From assembly GCA_002441545.1 (NCBI GenBank), contig DJWL01000151.1:1-48187 (forward strand): a stretch of 48,187 bases of DNA, read 5' to 3'. This stretch comes from Flavobacteriaceae bacterium UBA6231 (GTDB lineage: Bacteria > Bacteroidota > Bacteroidia > Flavobacteriales > Flavobacteriaceae). Positions 25,348 through 34,403 of the stretch are shown here, one piece after another (position 1 is the first letter of the stretch; each line of letters begins with the position of its first letter). The position numbers were made by a program, and so were the translations under genes. The notes under the pieces are model-generated. The model was not told the origin of the DNA. It saw only the letters and a list, made by a program, of their open reading frames with translations, and ran no database searches.

Positions 25348-27285
25348 CTATTTAATTATTTTAAAAACATGAAATGGTAAAGTTGGGTGTAATTCAATAT
25401 AATTCCATTCGCTTTGCCAATTATATATGTTTTCAGTTAGAAGATCATGCATTTGGATGAGATGTCCGTGAGGAACATTTAATTCATGTAAAGGCACTTG
25501 CACGGAGCCTTGTTGAGAATAGTAAGGATCTAAACTAATGATAATTAATAGTTCGTTGGTTTTAGAATCATTCCACTTATAAAAAGCCAATAAATTATTG
25601 TTCTCTATGTAGCAAAATTTTATGTTATTGGTTTGTTGAAGCGCTTCGTTATTATGACGAATTTGATTTATTTTAGTGATAATGGTTATTAATTTATTCT
25701 CTTTGTTCCAATCATAATGACAAAGCTGGAACTTTTCGGAATTAATATATTCTTCTTTTCCCGGAATCGCGTCATCAATCATAAATTCAAACACAGGACC
25801 ATAAATACCAATGTTAGAGCTTAAGGTTGCTGCCAATACATAGCGTTGAATATATTTAGACTCATTAGCGCCTTGTAGATGCATTGGGTTAATGTCTGGA
25901 GTATTTGGCCAAAAATTTGGACGCATATATTCACGTTGATCTGTTTTGGTTAGTTCTTCAACGTATTCAATCAATTCGTGTTTGGTATTTCGCCAAGTAA
26001 AGTAAGTATAAGATTGAGTATAACCTTGCTTACCTAATTGTTGCATTACTTTTGGCCTAGTAAATGCTTCAGCTAAAAATAATACATCTGGATGTTTTGC
26101 TTTGACTTGTTCAATTACCCAATTCCAAAAATAATAAGGTTTTGTGTGTGGATTATCTACTCTAAAAACATGAATACCACAACCTATCCAATACAGTAAA
26201 ATATCTAAGCATTCTTGCCATAGGTTTTTATAATCGTTGTTTTCCCAATAAATTGGCAAGATATCTTGATATTTTTTCGGAGGATTTTCAGCATATTGAA
26301 CGGTACCATCTGGACGCCATTTAAACCACTGCGGGTGTTCTTTAACCCATGGATGGTCTGGTGCTGCTTGCAGCGCATAATCCATAGCTATTTCAATATT
26401 AAATTCTTTGGCTTTTTGAATTAACGATTTGAAATCCTCAACAGAACCTAATTGCGGGTGCAGGTCTTTATGACCACCATATTGAGAACCAATTCCCCAA
26501 GCTGATCCCACATCGCCATCATGAGCATTTGTGGTGTTGTTTTTGCCTTTTCTGTTAACCTCGCCTATAGGATGAACAGGAGGAAAATACAAGGTGTCAA
26601 ACCCCATTTTAGCTACTCTTGGAAGCAATCGCTCACAGTCTTTAAAAGTTCCGTGAACACCTTGATGTTCTGAAGCAGAACGCGGAAAAAACTCATACCA
26701 TGTGCTAAATCTAGCTTTTAATCGGTCAACATAAACTAAAAAATCCTTTGAAGTATTTGCTAAAATTTTTTGAGGATGATTGATGAAAATTTGATGCAAT
26801 CTATCAGAAGTTGCTTCTTTAATTGCTTCCTCGTATTGGTGTTCGTCTGCAAAAATATTTATAAGGTGGCCTAAGAAAAGTGAATCGTTTTTCTCTGTTT
26901 TATCTTTTATTTTTTTAAGAAACTCAATACCTTCAAGCAATTCAGACTTTACATATTGATTGTCATCAATTTTTCTTTCAATACCATGTTGCCAGTTAAG
27001 GGCGTAATCAACCCAACCCTCAACTTTATAAGTATAATAACCCTGTTTTTTAACCGTAAAAGAGGTTTGCCATTCATCATTTACAAGATGTTGCAGACGA
27101 ACTTCTTTCCAATTTTTATCCTTTTCATGTTTATATAAAACAGAAGCCGCTATAACATCATGACCATCTACAAGTACATGAGCATTTACGGTTATAATTT
27201 CATTTACAACTCGTTTTATAAAAAAATCACCGTTGTTTATTTTAGGGGAAACATAGTCAATGACGACTCGCTTTTGATTTAGCAT
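25348..27285 (-). CDS. glgE: Alpha-1,4-glucan:maltose-1-phosphate maltosyltransferase
   Basis: Transfers maltosyl units from maltose-1-phosphate to the end of alpha-1,4-glucan chains (GH13_3). The N-terminal domain (about 1-115) is beta-rich and is followed by a helical stretch (S domain, about 120-180). The barrel contains FYPP-type TLYFPPVHPIG, the GlgE-specific stretch ALQAAPDHPWVKEHPQWF (about 304-321) with DGTVQYAENPPKKYQDI, the nucleophile Asp at about 377 in HVFRVDNPHTKP and the acid/base Glu at about 406 in FLAEAF. These are the known GlgE hallmarks. Length 645 agrees with the family. It is the central enzyme of this operon. Confidence 0.95.
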   Translation of the reverse strand: MLNQKRVVIDYVSPKINNGDFFIKRVVNEIITVNAHVLVDGHDVIAASVLYKHEKDKNWKEVRLQHLVNDEWQTSFTVKKQGYYTYKVEGWVDYALNWQHGIERKIDDNQYVKSELLEGIEFLKKIKDKTEKNDSLFLGHLINIFADEHQYEEAIKEATSDRLHQIFINHPQKILANTSKDFLVYVDRLKARFSTWYEFFPRSASEHQGVHGTFKDCERLLPRVAKMGFDTLYFPPVHPIGEVNRKGKNNTTNAHDGDVGSAWGIGSQYGGHKDLHPQLGSVEDFKSLIQKAKEFNIEIAMDYALQAAPDHPWVKEHPQWFKWRPDGTVQYAENPPKKYQDILPIYWENNDYKNLWQECLDILLYWIGCGIHVFRVDNPHTKPYYFWNWVIEQVKAKHPDVLFLAEAFTRPKVMQQLGKQGYTQSYTYFTWRNTKHELIEYVEELTKTDQREYMRPNFWPNTPDINPMHLQGANESKYIQRYVLAATLSSNIGIYGPVFEFMIDDAIPGKEEYINSEKFQLCHYDWNKENKLITIITKINQIRHNNEALQQTNNIKFCYIENNNLLAFYKWNDSKTNELLIIISLDPYYSQQGSVQVPLHELNVPHGHLIQMHDLLTENIYNWQSEWNYIELHPTLPFHVFKIIK

Positions 27286-27331
27286 ACTTAATCTAAATTT
27301 AGAATCAATAAATTTTTTAAACAGCTCATTA

Positions 27332-28597
27332 TTAAATCACGTAACCTACAGGAATAATGGCCCCCTTTTTAATAACCACGATACCATCTTTTATAACATA
27401 CATTTCGTTTTCTGTGTCTGCCAGATGTTTGCCTCCGTTAATTCTCACGTCATCACCTATGCGGCAGTTTTTGTCTACAATGGCATTTTTAATAAAGCAA
27501 CGCTCACCTATACCCATAAGGACTTTTATTTTATAATTTTCTATCTCTTCTAGTGTTTCATAATAATCGCTTCCCATCATATAGGTGTTTATAATGGTAG
27601 ATTCTTTTCCAATCCTTGAACGAATACCAATAACAGACTGCTCAATTTTAGCGGCACCAACTATACACCCCTCGGCGATAACAGTTTTGTTCAATACAGT
27701 TCCAGATATTTTGGTGGTAGGCAACATTCTAGCTCTTGTATATATGCGCCTTGATTTGTCATATAAATCAAATTGAGGGATGTCATCAGTAAGCCCTAAA
27801 TTGGCTTCAAAAAAAGAGTCTATATTTCCAATATCTGTCCAATAGCCTTCATACTGGTAACTAAGTGTTTTGTGCTCATTAATGGATTGTGGAATGATTT
27901 CTTTTCCAAAATCATTGGTAGATGGATCATTCATTAAATTTACGAGAAGATCTCTGTTGAATATGTAAATTCCCATGGAGGCTAAATAATGTCGCCCTTG
28001 AGATTTCATTTCGGCGCTAACTTCAGAAGTCCATTCGGGTAACAAGCTAGCGTCCGGTTTTTCAATAAATGAGGTAACCACATTTTGGTCGTCTGCTTTT
28101 AAAATACCAAAAGAGGTTGCTTCTTTACCATTAACAGGGATAGTTGCAATGGATATTTCGGCATTATTTTTTATGTGTTCGTCAATCATTAGCCTATAAT
28201 CCATTTGATACAATTGGTCGCCAGAAAGAATGAGCACATAATTAAAATCATGTCTTAAAAAGTGATGCATACTTTGTCTAACAGCATCAGCAGTACCTTG
28301 AAACCAAGTTTTATTGTGAGGTGTTTGTTCTGCGGCAAGAACATCTACAAAAGCAGAGCTAAAGAAGCTAAAGTGATAGGTGTCTTTTATGTGCCTGTTT
28401 AACGAAGCGGAATTAAATTGTGTTAACACAAACATGCGCTTAATGTTGGAATTGATGCAGTTAGATATAGGAATATCTACAAGTCGGTATTTACCTGCAA
28501 TAGGTACAGCCGGTTTTGATCTTTCTTGGGTTAACGGGTGTAGTCTTGAACCTTGACCACCGCCTAAAATGATAGCTAAAACCTTATCGTTAATCAT
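27332..28597 (-). CDS. glgC: Glucose-1-phosphate adenylyltransferase
   Basis: Makes ADP-glucose from glucose-1-phosphate and ATP, the committing step of bacterial glucan synthesis. The nucleotidyltransferase signature GGGQGSRLHPLTQERSKPAV starts at about residue 13, with VDIPISNCINS after it and the left-handed beta-helix C-terminal domain from about 290. YQMDYR and FIEKP are typical substrate-site segments. Length 421 is normal. It lies between the GlgM-like synthase (97 bp upstream) and glgE (46 bp downstream). Allosteric control by sugar phosphates is usual in the family; which one applies here cannot be seen. Confidence 0.95.
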   Translation of the reverse strand: MINDKVLAIILGGGQGSRLHPLTQERSKPAVPIAGKYRLVDIPISNCINSNIKRMFVLTQFNSASLNRHIKDTYHFSFFSSAFVDVLAAEQTPHNKTWFQGTADAVRQSMHHFLRHDFNYVLILSGDQLYQMDYRLMIDEHIKNNAEISIATIPVNGKEATSFGILKADDQNVVTSFIEKPDASLLPEWTSEVSAEMKSQGRHYLASMGIYIFNRDLLVNLMNDPSTNDFGKEIIPQSINEHKTLSYQYEGYWTDIGNIDSFFEANLGLTDDIPQFDLYDKSRRIYTRARMLPTTKISGTVLNKTVIAEGCIVGAAKIEQSVIGIRSRIGKESTIINTYMMGSDYYETLEEIENYKIKVLMGIGERCFIKNAIVDKNCRIGDDVRINGGKHLADTENEMYVIKDGIVVIKKGAIIPVGYVI

Positions 28598-28694
28598 GTT
28601 TATTAGTTTAAGGAGTTATGTAAATTTGAGTGTTTTTTATTTAAAAGTAACACGCTCTGTTAAAGTACAATTTTTTAATAATTAATTTTATTGT

Positions 28695-29897
28695 TTATAG
28701 CAAAGATTTATATAAATCTTCCACTTGCTTTGCAATGGCTGTCCAATCAAAATAATCTTCCACACGGTTTCTTCCTTTTTTAGCCATAGACTCTCTCATA
28801 TCTTTGTTTTTTATTAATGTGTTGATGCCGTTAGCTAAATCTTGAGAAAATTTATCAGGATTTACTGGTTCAAAAGGAGCTTCTGTTTGTTGTTCTAAAG
28901 GTATCAATATACCGGTTTCCCCATTCACCACTACTTCTTTTATGCCTCCTACAGCACTTGCAACAACAGCTGTTTCACAAGCCATAGCTTCAATATTAAT
29001 AATTCCAAATGGTTCATAAATTGAAGGACAACAAAAAACGTCAGCATGAGAATAAAGCTGAATAACCTCTTTTTTCTCAAGCATTTTCTCAATCCAAATT
29101 ACATTTTTTCTGGTTTTTTTCACTTCTGCCACACTGTCTTCCATTTCTTTAGCAATGTCTGGTGTATCGGGAGCACCTGCACATAATACAATTTGGGTTT
29201 CAGGATCAATATATTTTATGGCATTAACTAAATGAATAATTCCTTTTTGCCTTGTTATTCTACCAACAAAAAGCACATAGGGTTTTGAATTGTCAATACC
29301 ATAAGTTTCTAAAGTTGAAGTTGCATTTGTAACAACATACTCTTGGAGGTTGATACCGTTATATATGACCTTAATTTTATGTTCATCAACATTAAAATAT
29401 TTTAAAACATCCTCTTTGGTTTCTTTAGAAACAGCAATAACCGCATCGGCCATTTCAATAGCCGTTTTTTCTACCCAAGAAGACGCATCGTAACCTCTTC
29501 CCAGTTGCTCTCTTTTCCAAGGCCTTAAAGGTTCTAATGAATGTGTTGTGATCACCAAAGGAATTCCATAGCAAAGTTTAGCTACAATACCTGCAAACTG
29601 GGCATACCAAGTATGGCAATGTACTACATCTGCATCACTGTCTTCAGCATTCATGTGAATGCATGTACTTAATGTTTGAAAAACCGCTTTAAGTTTTGAA
29701 TTGCTATCATTAAAAACAGGATTATCATAAGGAAATCCCTTAACTGTTAAATTTCCATTTAGTTTTTCCTGATCTCCAAAGCATCTAACGTCTACTTCCA
29801 TAAGTTTTGAAAGTTCGTCAGCTAAATATTCAACATGAACACCTGCGCCACCATAAACATAAGGGGGAAATTCTCTAGTATAAAAAAGGACCTTCAT
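28695..29897 (-). CDS. glgA: GT4-type glycogen/maltose-1-phosphate synthase (GlgM-like)
   Basis: An ADP-glucose-dependent glycosyltransferase. The N-terminus MKVLFYTREFPPYVYGGAGV belongs to the GT4 type found in Actinobacteria (GlgM), not to the GT5 GlgA type with its KTGGLADV motif. The C-terminal half has YEPFGIINIEAMAC, the EX7E donor-site motif, and GRITRQKG. At 400 residues it is shorter than GT5 GlgA (about 480). The mycobacterial relative forms maltose-1-phosphate from ADP-glucose and glucose-1-phosphate. With glgC and glgE next to it, that role is likely here; slow glucan elongation remains possible. It is the first gene of the operon, with a promoter-like pair 22 bp upstream of the start. 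Confidence 0.88.
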   Translation of the reverse strand: MKVLFYTREFPPYVYGGAGVHVEYLADELSKLMEVDVRCFGDQEKLNGNLTVKGFPYDNPVFNDSNSKLKAVFQTLSTCIHMNAEDSDADVVHCHTWYAQFAGIVAKLCYGIPLVITTHSLEPLRPWKREQLGRGYDASSWVEKTAIEMADAVIAVSKETKEDVLKYFNVDEHKIKVIYNGINLQEYVVTNATSTLETYGIDNSKPYVLFVGRITRQKGIIHLVNAIKYIDPETQIVLCAGAPDTPDIAKEMEDSVAEVKKTRKNVIWIEKMLEKKEVIQLYSHADVFCCPSIYEPFGIINIEAMACETAVVASAVGGIKEVVVNGETGILIPLEQQTEAPFEPVNPDKFSQDLANGINTLIKNKDMRESMAKKGRNRVEDYFDWTAIAKQVEDLYKSLL

Positions 29898-29918
29898 AAT
29901 AAACCAATAAAATTATTT

Positions 29919-29950
29919 CAAAAATAACGTATGCTTAGCAATTTTAACAA
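29919..29950 (-). promoter_or_regulatory. Predicted promoter of the glucan operon (TTG-N21-TATTTTTG)
   Basis: On the minus strand a TTG (29950-29948) is followed after 21 bases by TATTTTTG (29926-29919), matching both parts of the Bacteroidota promoter. Transcription would start about 15 bases before the glgA ATG. Confidence 0.55.
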
Positions 29951-30196
29951 TCACACAATAAAGATGTGTTGCCTATAAACTTAAAAATATTATTCTTAAA
30001 AAACATGTCAAACCTTTACTATTATTGATAATTTCCTAAAATGTAAAATTCACTAAGAATATTTCAACTAAAATGATTTTTTAATCATTCTATTTTGAAG
30101 TTTATGTTAGATTTTATTGAAGGAGTTGATTATAATGAATTTGTTAGCAGGTCTTTTTGTTTAGATAAATTGAACAAGATATATTTATTCTGGAAA
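29951..30196. other. Intergenic stretch, nothing firm seen
   Basis: AT-rich spacer between the glucan operon promoter and the lepA terminator. It holds a 31-codon plus-strand ORF (30104-30199, starting MLDFIEGVDYNEF) whose stop runs into the terminator. The short ORF has an ordinary amino-acid mix and could be a gene remnant, but nothing supports it as a gene. Confidence 0.4.
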
Positions 30197-30236
30197 TAAA
30201 AAAGAGCTTCAAATATATTTTGAAGCTCTTTTTTTA
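30197..30236 (-). terminator. Terminator after lepA (works on both strands)
   Basis: AAAGAGCTTCAAA and TTTGAAGCTCTTT with a short loop, with A-run and T-run flanks, about 27 bp past the lepA stop. Confidence 0.85.
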
Positions 30237-30262
30237 ATATTCCCTTAAATTTGAATTAAGGT

Positions 30263-32059
30263 TTAATCATTAAGTTTTAAAACAGCCATAAATGCTTCCT
30301 GAGGTATTTCAACATTACCTACTTGACGCATACGTTTTTTACCTTTCTTTTGTTTTTCAAGTAATTTACGTTTTCTTGAAATATCTCCTCCATAACATTT
30401 AGCCGTTACATCTTTTCGTAAAGCCTTTATGGTTTCTCTTGAAATAATTTTGGCGCCAATAGCTGCTTGAATTGGAATGTCAAATTGTTGCCTTGGAATA
30501 AGTTCTCTTAACTTTTCACACATTTTTTTACCTATATTTTGAGCATTATCAGCATGAATTAATGCAGAAAGCGCATCAACAGGTTGGGCATTTAATAAAA
30601 TGTCAACACGTACTAATTTTGAAGTACGCATCCCAATAGGGTGATAATCAAAAGAAGCATAACCTTTTGAAATGGTTTTTAATCGGTCGTAAAAATCGAA
30701 CACAATTTCTGCTAAAGGCATGTCAAAACTAAGCTCAACACGTTCTGTTGTTAAGTATGTTTGGTGTGTTATGATACCACGTTTATCAATACAAAGCGAC
30801 ATGACATTACCCACAAAATCAGACTTTGTGATGATAGTTGCTTTAATATATGGTTCTTCAACACGATCTAAACCAGAAGGATCTGGTAAATCTGATGGGT
30901 TATTTACAATAATTGGTGTTTCAGGATATTTTTTGGTAAAGGCATGATAGCTTACGTTAGGAACGGTTGTAATTACAGTCATGTCAAATTCACGTTCTAA
31001 ACGCTCTTGAATGATTTCCATGTGAAGCATCCCTAAGAAACCACAACGAAAACCAAATCCTAAAGCCGCAGAACTTTCTGGAATAAATACCAGTGACGCA
31101 TCGTTTAACTGTAGTTTTTCCATTGAACTTCTTAACTCTTCGTAATCTTCTGTGTCAACAGGATAAATTCCGGCAAATACCATTGGTTTTACATCTTCAA
31201 AACCAGAAATAGGATTTTTGGTTGGATTTTTTGCATCGGTAATAGTATCGCCGACTTTAACTTCTTTAGCCTCTTTAATACCAGTAATTACATATCCAAC
31301 ATCACCAGCTTTAATTTCATTTCTAGGAAATTGGGTAAGTTTTAAAGTTCCAACTTCATCAGCTCCATACGTTTTGCCTGTAGCAATAAACATTATTTGC
31401 TGATTCTTTTTTATAGAACCATTAATGACTCTAAAATAAGTTTCAACACCTCTAAACGGATTGTATACAGAGTCGAAAATTAATGCCTGTAAAGGTTCAT
31501 CAACATTACCTTTTGGCGCAGGGATACGTTCAATAACTGCTGCTAAAATTTTATCAACTCCAAAACCTGTTTTTCCGCTGGCATGAATAATGTCCTCAGG
31601 GTTACAACCTAATAAATCTACAATGTCATCGGTAACTTCTTCAGGGTTTGCACTTGGCAAATCTACTTTGTTTAGTACAGGAATAATTTCTAAATCATGT
31701 TCTAAAGCAAGATATAAGTTTGATATGGTTTGAGCCTGAATACTTTGAGCCGCATCAACAATAAGTAATGCTCCTTCACAAGCAGCAATAGACCGAGATA
31801 CTTCATACGAAAAATCTACATGTCCAGGAGTATCAATTAAGTTTAAAACATATTTTTCACCTTTGTAGGTGTATTCCATTTGAATAGCATGCGATTTGAT
31901 AGTAATACCTCGTTCGCGTTCTAAATCCATGTTGTCGAGCAGCTGGTTTTGTTTTTCCCTATCTGTTACTGAACCCGTAAAATCTAGTAAACGGTCAGCA
32001 AGCGTACTCTTTCCATGATCTATATGTGCAATAATGCAAAAGTTTCTTATATTCTTCAT
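30263..32059 (-). CDS. lepA: Elongation factor 4
   Basis: A ribosome-bound translational GTPase (LepA/EF4). The G1 motif AHIDHGKSTL is at residues 11-20, G3 is DTPGHVD and G4 is NKVDLP. GFGFRCGFLGMLHMEI and the C-terminal KQKKGKKRMRQVG are specific to LepA. Length 598 is exact for the family. The gene stands alone between its own promoter-like box and terminator. Confidence 0.97.
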   Translation of the reverse strand: MKNIRNFCIIAHIDHGKSTLADRLLDFTGSVTDREKQNQLLDNMDLERERGITIKSHAIQMEYTYKGEKYVLNLIDTPGHVDFSYEVSRSIAACEGALLIVDAAQSIQAQTISNLYLALEHDLEIIPVLNKVDLPSANPEEVTDDIVDLLGCNPEDIIHASGKTGFGVDKILAAVIERIPAPKGNVDEPLQALIFDSVYNPFRGVETYFRVINGSIKKNQQIMFIATGKTYGADEVGTLKLTQFPRNEIKAGDVGYVITGIKEAKEVKVGDTITDAKNPTKNPISGFEDVKPMVFAGIYPVDTEDYEELRSSMEKLQLNDASLVFIPESSAALGFGFRCGFLGMLHMEIIQERLEREFDMTVITTVPNVSYHAFTKKYPETPIIVNNPSDLPDPSGLDRVEEPYIKATIITKSDFVGNVMSLCIDKRGIITHQTYLTTERVELSFDMPLAEIVFDFYDRLKTISKGYASFDYHPIGMRTSKLVRVDILLNAQPVDALSALIHADNAQNIGKKMCEKLRELIPRQQFDIPIQAAIGAKIISRETIKALRKDVTAKCYGGDISRKRKLLEKQKKGKKRMRQVGNVEIPQEAFMAVLKLND

Positions 32060-32087
32060 AAAACAATCTATACCTAGATTTAATTTG

Positions 32088-32095
32088 CAAATATA
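32088..32095 (-). promoter_or_regulatory. Predicted -7 element (TATATTTG) for lepA
   Basis: Exact TAnnTTTG match on the minus strand, 28 bp before the lepA ATG. No clear -33 TTG was found. Confidence 0.45.
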
Positions 32096-32186
32096 GATGA
32101 ATTTATCTGTAAATTTTTAATGTTTTAAAGGATTGGGATATATCATTAATTTTATGTTAATTGTATCATTTATAAAAAGTTAAGCA

Positions 32187-33311
32187 ATGAGAATTATTAT
32201 TTTAATATCTGTTTTTGTTTTAGGAACATTTAATTCTATTAGTCAAATAAGTACACCAGTTGAAAAATTTGCTTTGCCTAATACTTTAAATGAATCTTCA
32301 GGAGCCATTTTTTTTAACAATAAACTAATTACTCATAATGATTCTGGAGGAGAAAACAAGCTTTATGAATTAGATACAATTTCTGGGTTAGTTACCAGAG
32401 AAATCATAATTTCAAATGCAACAAACGTTGATTGGGAAGATATTACTCAAGATGATACGAATATTTATATTGGAGATATTGGCAATAACGTTAGTGGAAA
32501 CAGGACCGATTTAAAAATTTATAAAATCAGTAAAAGCGATTATTTAAGTTCAGAAACAATAAATGCCCAAACAATAGCTTTTAATTATTCAGATCAAACT
32601 GATTTTACTCCAAAAACTGCTAATACTACCGAATGGGATGCAGAGGCTTTAGTTTCTTTTAATGCAACTAATTTGATCGTTTTTACTAAGAATTGGGTCA
32701 ATGGAATTACAAAAGCTTATTTAGTTCCAAAAGCATCGGGGTCATATTCATTAACTCCTTTAGCCACTACTTTAAACAGCGGTGGATTGATTACTGGTGG
32801 AACTTATAATTCTTTGACCGATAAACTTTATTTAGTTGGATATACTAGTACTTTGCAGCCTTTTGTTTGGGTTAGTGAAAATTTTACGGGAACTGATATA
32901 TTTTCCGGCACAAATACAAAAACATCCATAGCTTCCTCATTTAGTTTTGAGCAAGCTGAAGCTATAACTTATGTCAATGAAAACAGATATTTTATAACCT
33001 CTGAGTCTTTTTCCAATTTTATTTCAAACTATGCCAAATTAATTGCCTTTTCAACAAATGATGTCGCTTTGTCTGTTAATGACATATCATCGAAATACAA
33101 CATTGTTTTATACCCAAATCCAGTTAATGACTTTTTATATATTAAAAGTGAAGAAATAAATTCCGTTCAAGTTTACGACATGAAATTAGCACAATTGTAT
33201 AACGGAAAGGGAACGTGTATTGACATGAGCGGTTATAGTAAAGGTGTTTATATGATTAAAATTAATTTTAACAACGATTTTTCTTTAATTAAAAAGGTTA
33301 TTAAGGGATAA
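32187..33311 (+). CDS. T9SS type A sorting-domain protein with a beta-propeller-like region
   Basis: An exported protein of unknown function. Signal peptide to about residue 19 (ends FNSISQ). The middle (about 25-290) is beta-rich with repeated short strands and the segments HNDSGGENKLYELD, NVDWEDITQDD, YIGDIGNN and NTTEWDAEALV, which form a family seen widely in Flavobacteriia. The acidic clusters could bind calcium. The last ~75 residues are a type IX sorting domain: YPNPVNDFLYI, VYDM, then GVYMIKINF and KKVIKG. So it is secreted or held on the surface by the T9SS. The gene is monocistronic, divergent from lepA. Confidence 0.85.
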   Translation: MRIIILISVFVLGTFNSISQISTPVEKFALPNTLNESSGAIFFNNKLITHNDSGGENKLYELDTISGLVTREIIISNATNVDWEDITQDDTNIYIGDIGNNVSGNRTDLKIYKISKSDYLSSETINAQTIAFNYSDQTDFTPKTANTTEWDAEALVSFNATNLIVFTKNWVNGITKAYLVPKASGSYSLTPLATTLNSGGLITGGTYNSLTDKLYLVGYTSTLQPFVWVSENFTGTDIFSGTNTKTSIASSFSFEQAEAITYVNENRYFITSESFSNFISNYAKLIAFSTNDVALSVNDISSKYNIVLYPNPVNDFLYIKSEEINSVQVYDMKLAQLYNGKGTCIDMSGYSKGVYMIKINFNNDFSLIKKVIKG

Positions 33312-33367
33312 TTTTCATTTTCCAGAAAGGATTAATACTCCATAAATTCTATTTAGTTAAAAAAACT

Positions 33368-33375
33368 TAATTTTG
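33368..33375 (+). promoter_or_regulatory. Predicted -7 element (TAATTTTG) for dusB
   Basis: Exact TAnnTTTG match 17 bp before the GTG start, predicting a leader of about 10 bases. Confidence 0.4.
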
Positions 33376-33391
33376 CGCCAAAAATAAAATT

Positions 33392-34387
33392 GTGGTAAAA
33401 ATAGACAACATAGAACTTCCTGATTTTCCATTGCTTTTAGCACCAATGGAAGATGTAAGTGATCCGCCGTTTAGAGCATTATGCAAAGAACAAGGTGCTG
33501 ATGTTGTATATACTGAATTTATATCAAGCGAAGGTTTAATTCGTGATGCTGCAAAAAGCATTATGAAATTAGATATTTATGAAAAAGAGCGTCCTGTTGG
33601 GATTCAAATATTTGGCGCCAATTTAGAAAGTATGTTGCAAACCATAGATATCGTAGAAAAATCAAAGCCAGATATTATCGATATTAATTTTGGTTGCCCA
33701 GTAAAAAAAGTAGTGAGCAAGGGAGCTGGTGCCGGAATTTTAAAAGATGTTTGCTTGATGGAACAACTTACAGCCGAAATGGTTAAACGCACCAATATCC
33801 CAATAACAGTAAAAACACGATTAGGTTGGGATCATGATTCTATAAGAATTGTTGAGGTTGCAGAAAGATTACAAGATGTGGGTTGTAAAGCCATTTCAAT
33901 TCACGGAAGAACCAGAGCCCAAATGTATAAAGGCAATGCCGACTGGAAACCTATTGCAGACGTAAAAAACAACCCGAGAATGCATATTCCTGTATTTGGA
34001 AATGGTGATGTTGACACACCAGAAAAAGCGATGGAAATGCGAGACGTATATGGGCTTGATGGAGCTATGATAGGCAGAGCCAGTATTGGGAATCCTTGGT
34101 TTTTTAAACAAGTAAAACATTTTTTTAAAACAGGAGAACATTTACTTCCAATTTCTATTGAAGAACGCGTAGATGCGGCACGCAGACATTTGCAAATGGC
34201 TATTGATTGGAAAGGAGAAACCTTAGGTGTTTTTGAAACCAGAAGACACTATACCAATTATTTTAGAGGGATTCCTCATTTTAAAGATTACCGAACTAAA
34301 ATGGTTACAAGCGATAAGTCTGCCGATGTGTTTGCAGCATTTGACGAAGTACTCGAAAAATTTTCAGATTATCAGTTTACGGAGTAA
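33392..34387 (+). CDS. dusB: tRNA-dihydrouridine synthase
   Basis: A flavin enzyme that reduces specific uridines of tRNA D-loops. The FMN-barrel start LLLAPMEDVSDPPFR is at about residues 14-28, the catalytic cysteine is about 102 in DINFGCPVKKV, and HGRTRAQMYKGNADW and IGRASIGNPWFF are the other family signatures. The start is GTG: it yields the usual N-terminus VKIDNIELPDFPLLL and no ATG lies near. Length 331 is normal. Assignment to the DusB subgroup follows the whole-protein pattern and is less certain than the enzyme class. Confidence 0.93.
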   Translation: MVKIDNIELPDFPLLLAPMEDVSDPPFRALCKEQGADVVYTEFISSEGLIRDAAKSIMKLDIYEKERPVGIQIFGANLESMLQTIDIVEKSKPDIIDINFGCPVKKVVSKGAGAGILKDVCLMEQLTAEMVKRTNIPITVKTRLGWDHDSIRIVEVAERLQDVGCKAISIHGRTRAQMYKGNADWKPIADVKNNPRMHIPVFGNGDVDTPEKAMEMRDVYGLDGAMIGRASIGNPWFFKQVKHFFKTGEHLLPISIEERVDAARRHLQMAIDWKGETLGVFETRRHYTNYFRGIPHFKDYRTKMVTSDKSADVFAAFDEVLEKFSDYQFTE

Positions 34388-34403
34388 ATGTTGAAGCCAG
34401 AAT

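Noticed and set aside
19257..29897. Polysaccharide utilisation locus
   Set aside because: No SusC/SusD pair and the enzymes lack signal peptides; the set fits intracellular glucan metabolism instead.
30104..30199. 31-codon ORF before the lepA terminator
   Set aside because: Too short and without a recognisable start signal or family; kept only as a note in the intergenic entry.
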